A stretch of 5,659 nt of DNA, taken from positions 1 to 5,659 of the forward strand of contig JACPDS010000192.1 of the NCBI GenBank assembly GCA_016183885.1. Reading direction: 5' to 3'. Under the pieces are notes generated by a model, which saw nothing but the letters and a program-made list of their open reading frames with translations, searched no databases and was not told where the DNA came from. A program made the translations under genes and the position numbers. Numbering within the stretch: position 1 is the first letter of the stretch; every line of letters starts with the position of its first letter. The DNA comes from Armatimonadota bacterium (GTDB taxonomy: Bacteria > Vulcanimicrobiota > JACPDS01). Below, piece after piece: positions 5,127 through 5,659 of the stretch.

Positions 5127-5659
5127 AGAAATTTTAATCAGCATTGATGAATTTGAAAGCCGGGCGGCTGTTTTAGAGTCGGGTAAACTTGCTGAAATTT
5201 ATTTTGGACGAGAAGAGCGGACATTAGGGAGTATTTATAAAGGAAAAGTAGTTAATATCCTGCCGGGAATGCAGGCGGCTTTTATCGATATCGGGTTGGA
5301 AAGAAACGCTTTTTTATGCGTAGATGACCTTGCGAGCAAATCTAAGATGGAGAATGAATCTAAAGAAGAAATTAAGGCTGTTTCTATTAAAGATGCTTTA
5401 AAAATAAATCAAGAAACTCTCGTGCAAATAATTAAAGAATCAATGGGAGCTAAAGGTTATCGGGTCACAGCTCAAATTACTTTGCCGGGCAGATATCTTG
5501 TTTATCTTCCACAAACTCAATATATTGGAATATCCAGAAGAATCGAAGATTTACAGGAAAAAGAACGATTAAAGTCAATCGCGGAAGAAATTAAACCTAA
5601 AGAGGCGGGATTGATTGTTAGAACCGCCGCGGAAGGGAAAAATAAAGAAGATTTAAAAA
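5119..5659 (+). CDS. rng: Rne/Rng family ribonuclease (RNase G-like), 5' part cut by window edge
   Basis: This is an RNase E/G endoribonuclease that cleaves single-stranded AU-rich RNA in mRNA turnover and rRNA maturation. The first 180 residues are present and the frame stays open to the edge. Residues 1-36 are the N-terminal strand region (MSKEILISID). The S1 domain begins at GSIYKGKVVNILPGMQAAFI (37-56), followed by DIGLERNAFL. After a variable Lys/Glu-rich insert (about 72-92) come LVQIIKE (101-107) and the hallmark stretch KGYRVTAQITLPGRYLVYLP (112-131), then GISRRIED (137-144) and GLIVRTAAEG (164-173). These belong to the S1/5'-sensor region. The DNase I-like catalytic domain with its metal-binding aspartates, and the zinc-link cysteines, would lie beyond the window. 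RNase E versus RNase G cannot be decided without the C-terminus; the short N-terminus and the DUF2344 neighbour favour the RNase G type. The start overlaps the radical SAM gene by 8 bp. Confidence 0.93.
   Translation, partial: MSKEILISIDEFESRAAVLESGKLAEIYFGREERTLGSIYKGKVVNILPGMQAAFIDIGLERNAFLCVDDLASKSKMENESKEEIKAVSIKDALKINQETLVQIIKESMGAKGYRVTAQITLPGRYLVYLPQTQYIGISRRIEDLQEKERLKSIAEEIKPKEAGLIVRTAAEGKNKEDLK

Overview
The window looks like a piece of the chromosome of an AT-rich bacterium (roughly one third G+C by eye, with A/T strongly preferred at third codon positions and TTA the usual leucine codon). It carries four plus-strand genes: a membrane-anchored HtrA/Deg serine protease, the type IV pilus retraction ATPase PilT, a fused B12-binding-type radical SAM/DUF2344 protein, and the 5' part of an RNase E/G gene. 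Pairing the radical SAM/DUF2344 protein with RNase G is a known neighbourhood in Clostridia-like lineages and several other phyla, often followed by rplU-rpmA-obg. The exact phylum cannot be fixed here. An uncultured AT-rich lineage (for example Atribacterota- or Clostridia-like) is a guess.

Layout. Positions 1-279 are non-coding. They hold a short GC-rich island (81-126) that resembles debris of a Y1/RAYT-type transposable element, then a promoter with perfect consensus boxes (TTGACA, 17 bp, TATAAT; 202-230), and a strong Shine-Dalgarno followed by a two-codon minigene overlapping the htrA start. htrA occupies 280-1431. The 138-bp gap to pilT contains a small insertion-like element. It has a 21-bp perfect hairpin with a 5-nt loop inside imperfect CACAGAGA/TCTCTGTG terminal inverted repeats, and the whole is bracketed by a 16-bp direct repeat (15/16 identical). 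The right copy of that repeat contains the pilT ribosome binding site. Removing one repeat copy plus the insert would leave htrA and pilT only 20 bp apart. pilT (1570-2634), the radical SAM gene (2634-5126) and rng (5119 to the edge) are overlapping or touching (TAATG; ATGAGTAA), with no good ribosome binding sites at the two internal starts, so they look like one translationally coupled operon.

How the genes work together. HtrA handles envelope protein quality control and PilT powers pilus retraction; their link is probably only positional. The radical SAM/DUF2344 protein and RNase G form the conserved pair. Its function is not established, but the position beside an rRNA/mRNA-processing ribonuclease suggests a role in RNA or ribosome biology. 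The most unusual observations are the apparent 6-residue internal deletion in PilT, which removes the family's RFRVN-type strand, and the insertion-like hairpin element with its long flanking direct repeat. I did not see an obvious new multi-gene defence or mobile system.
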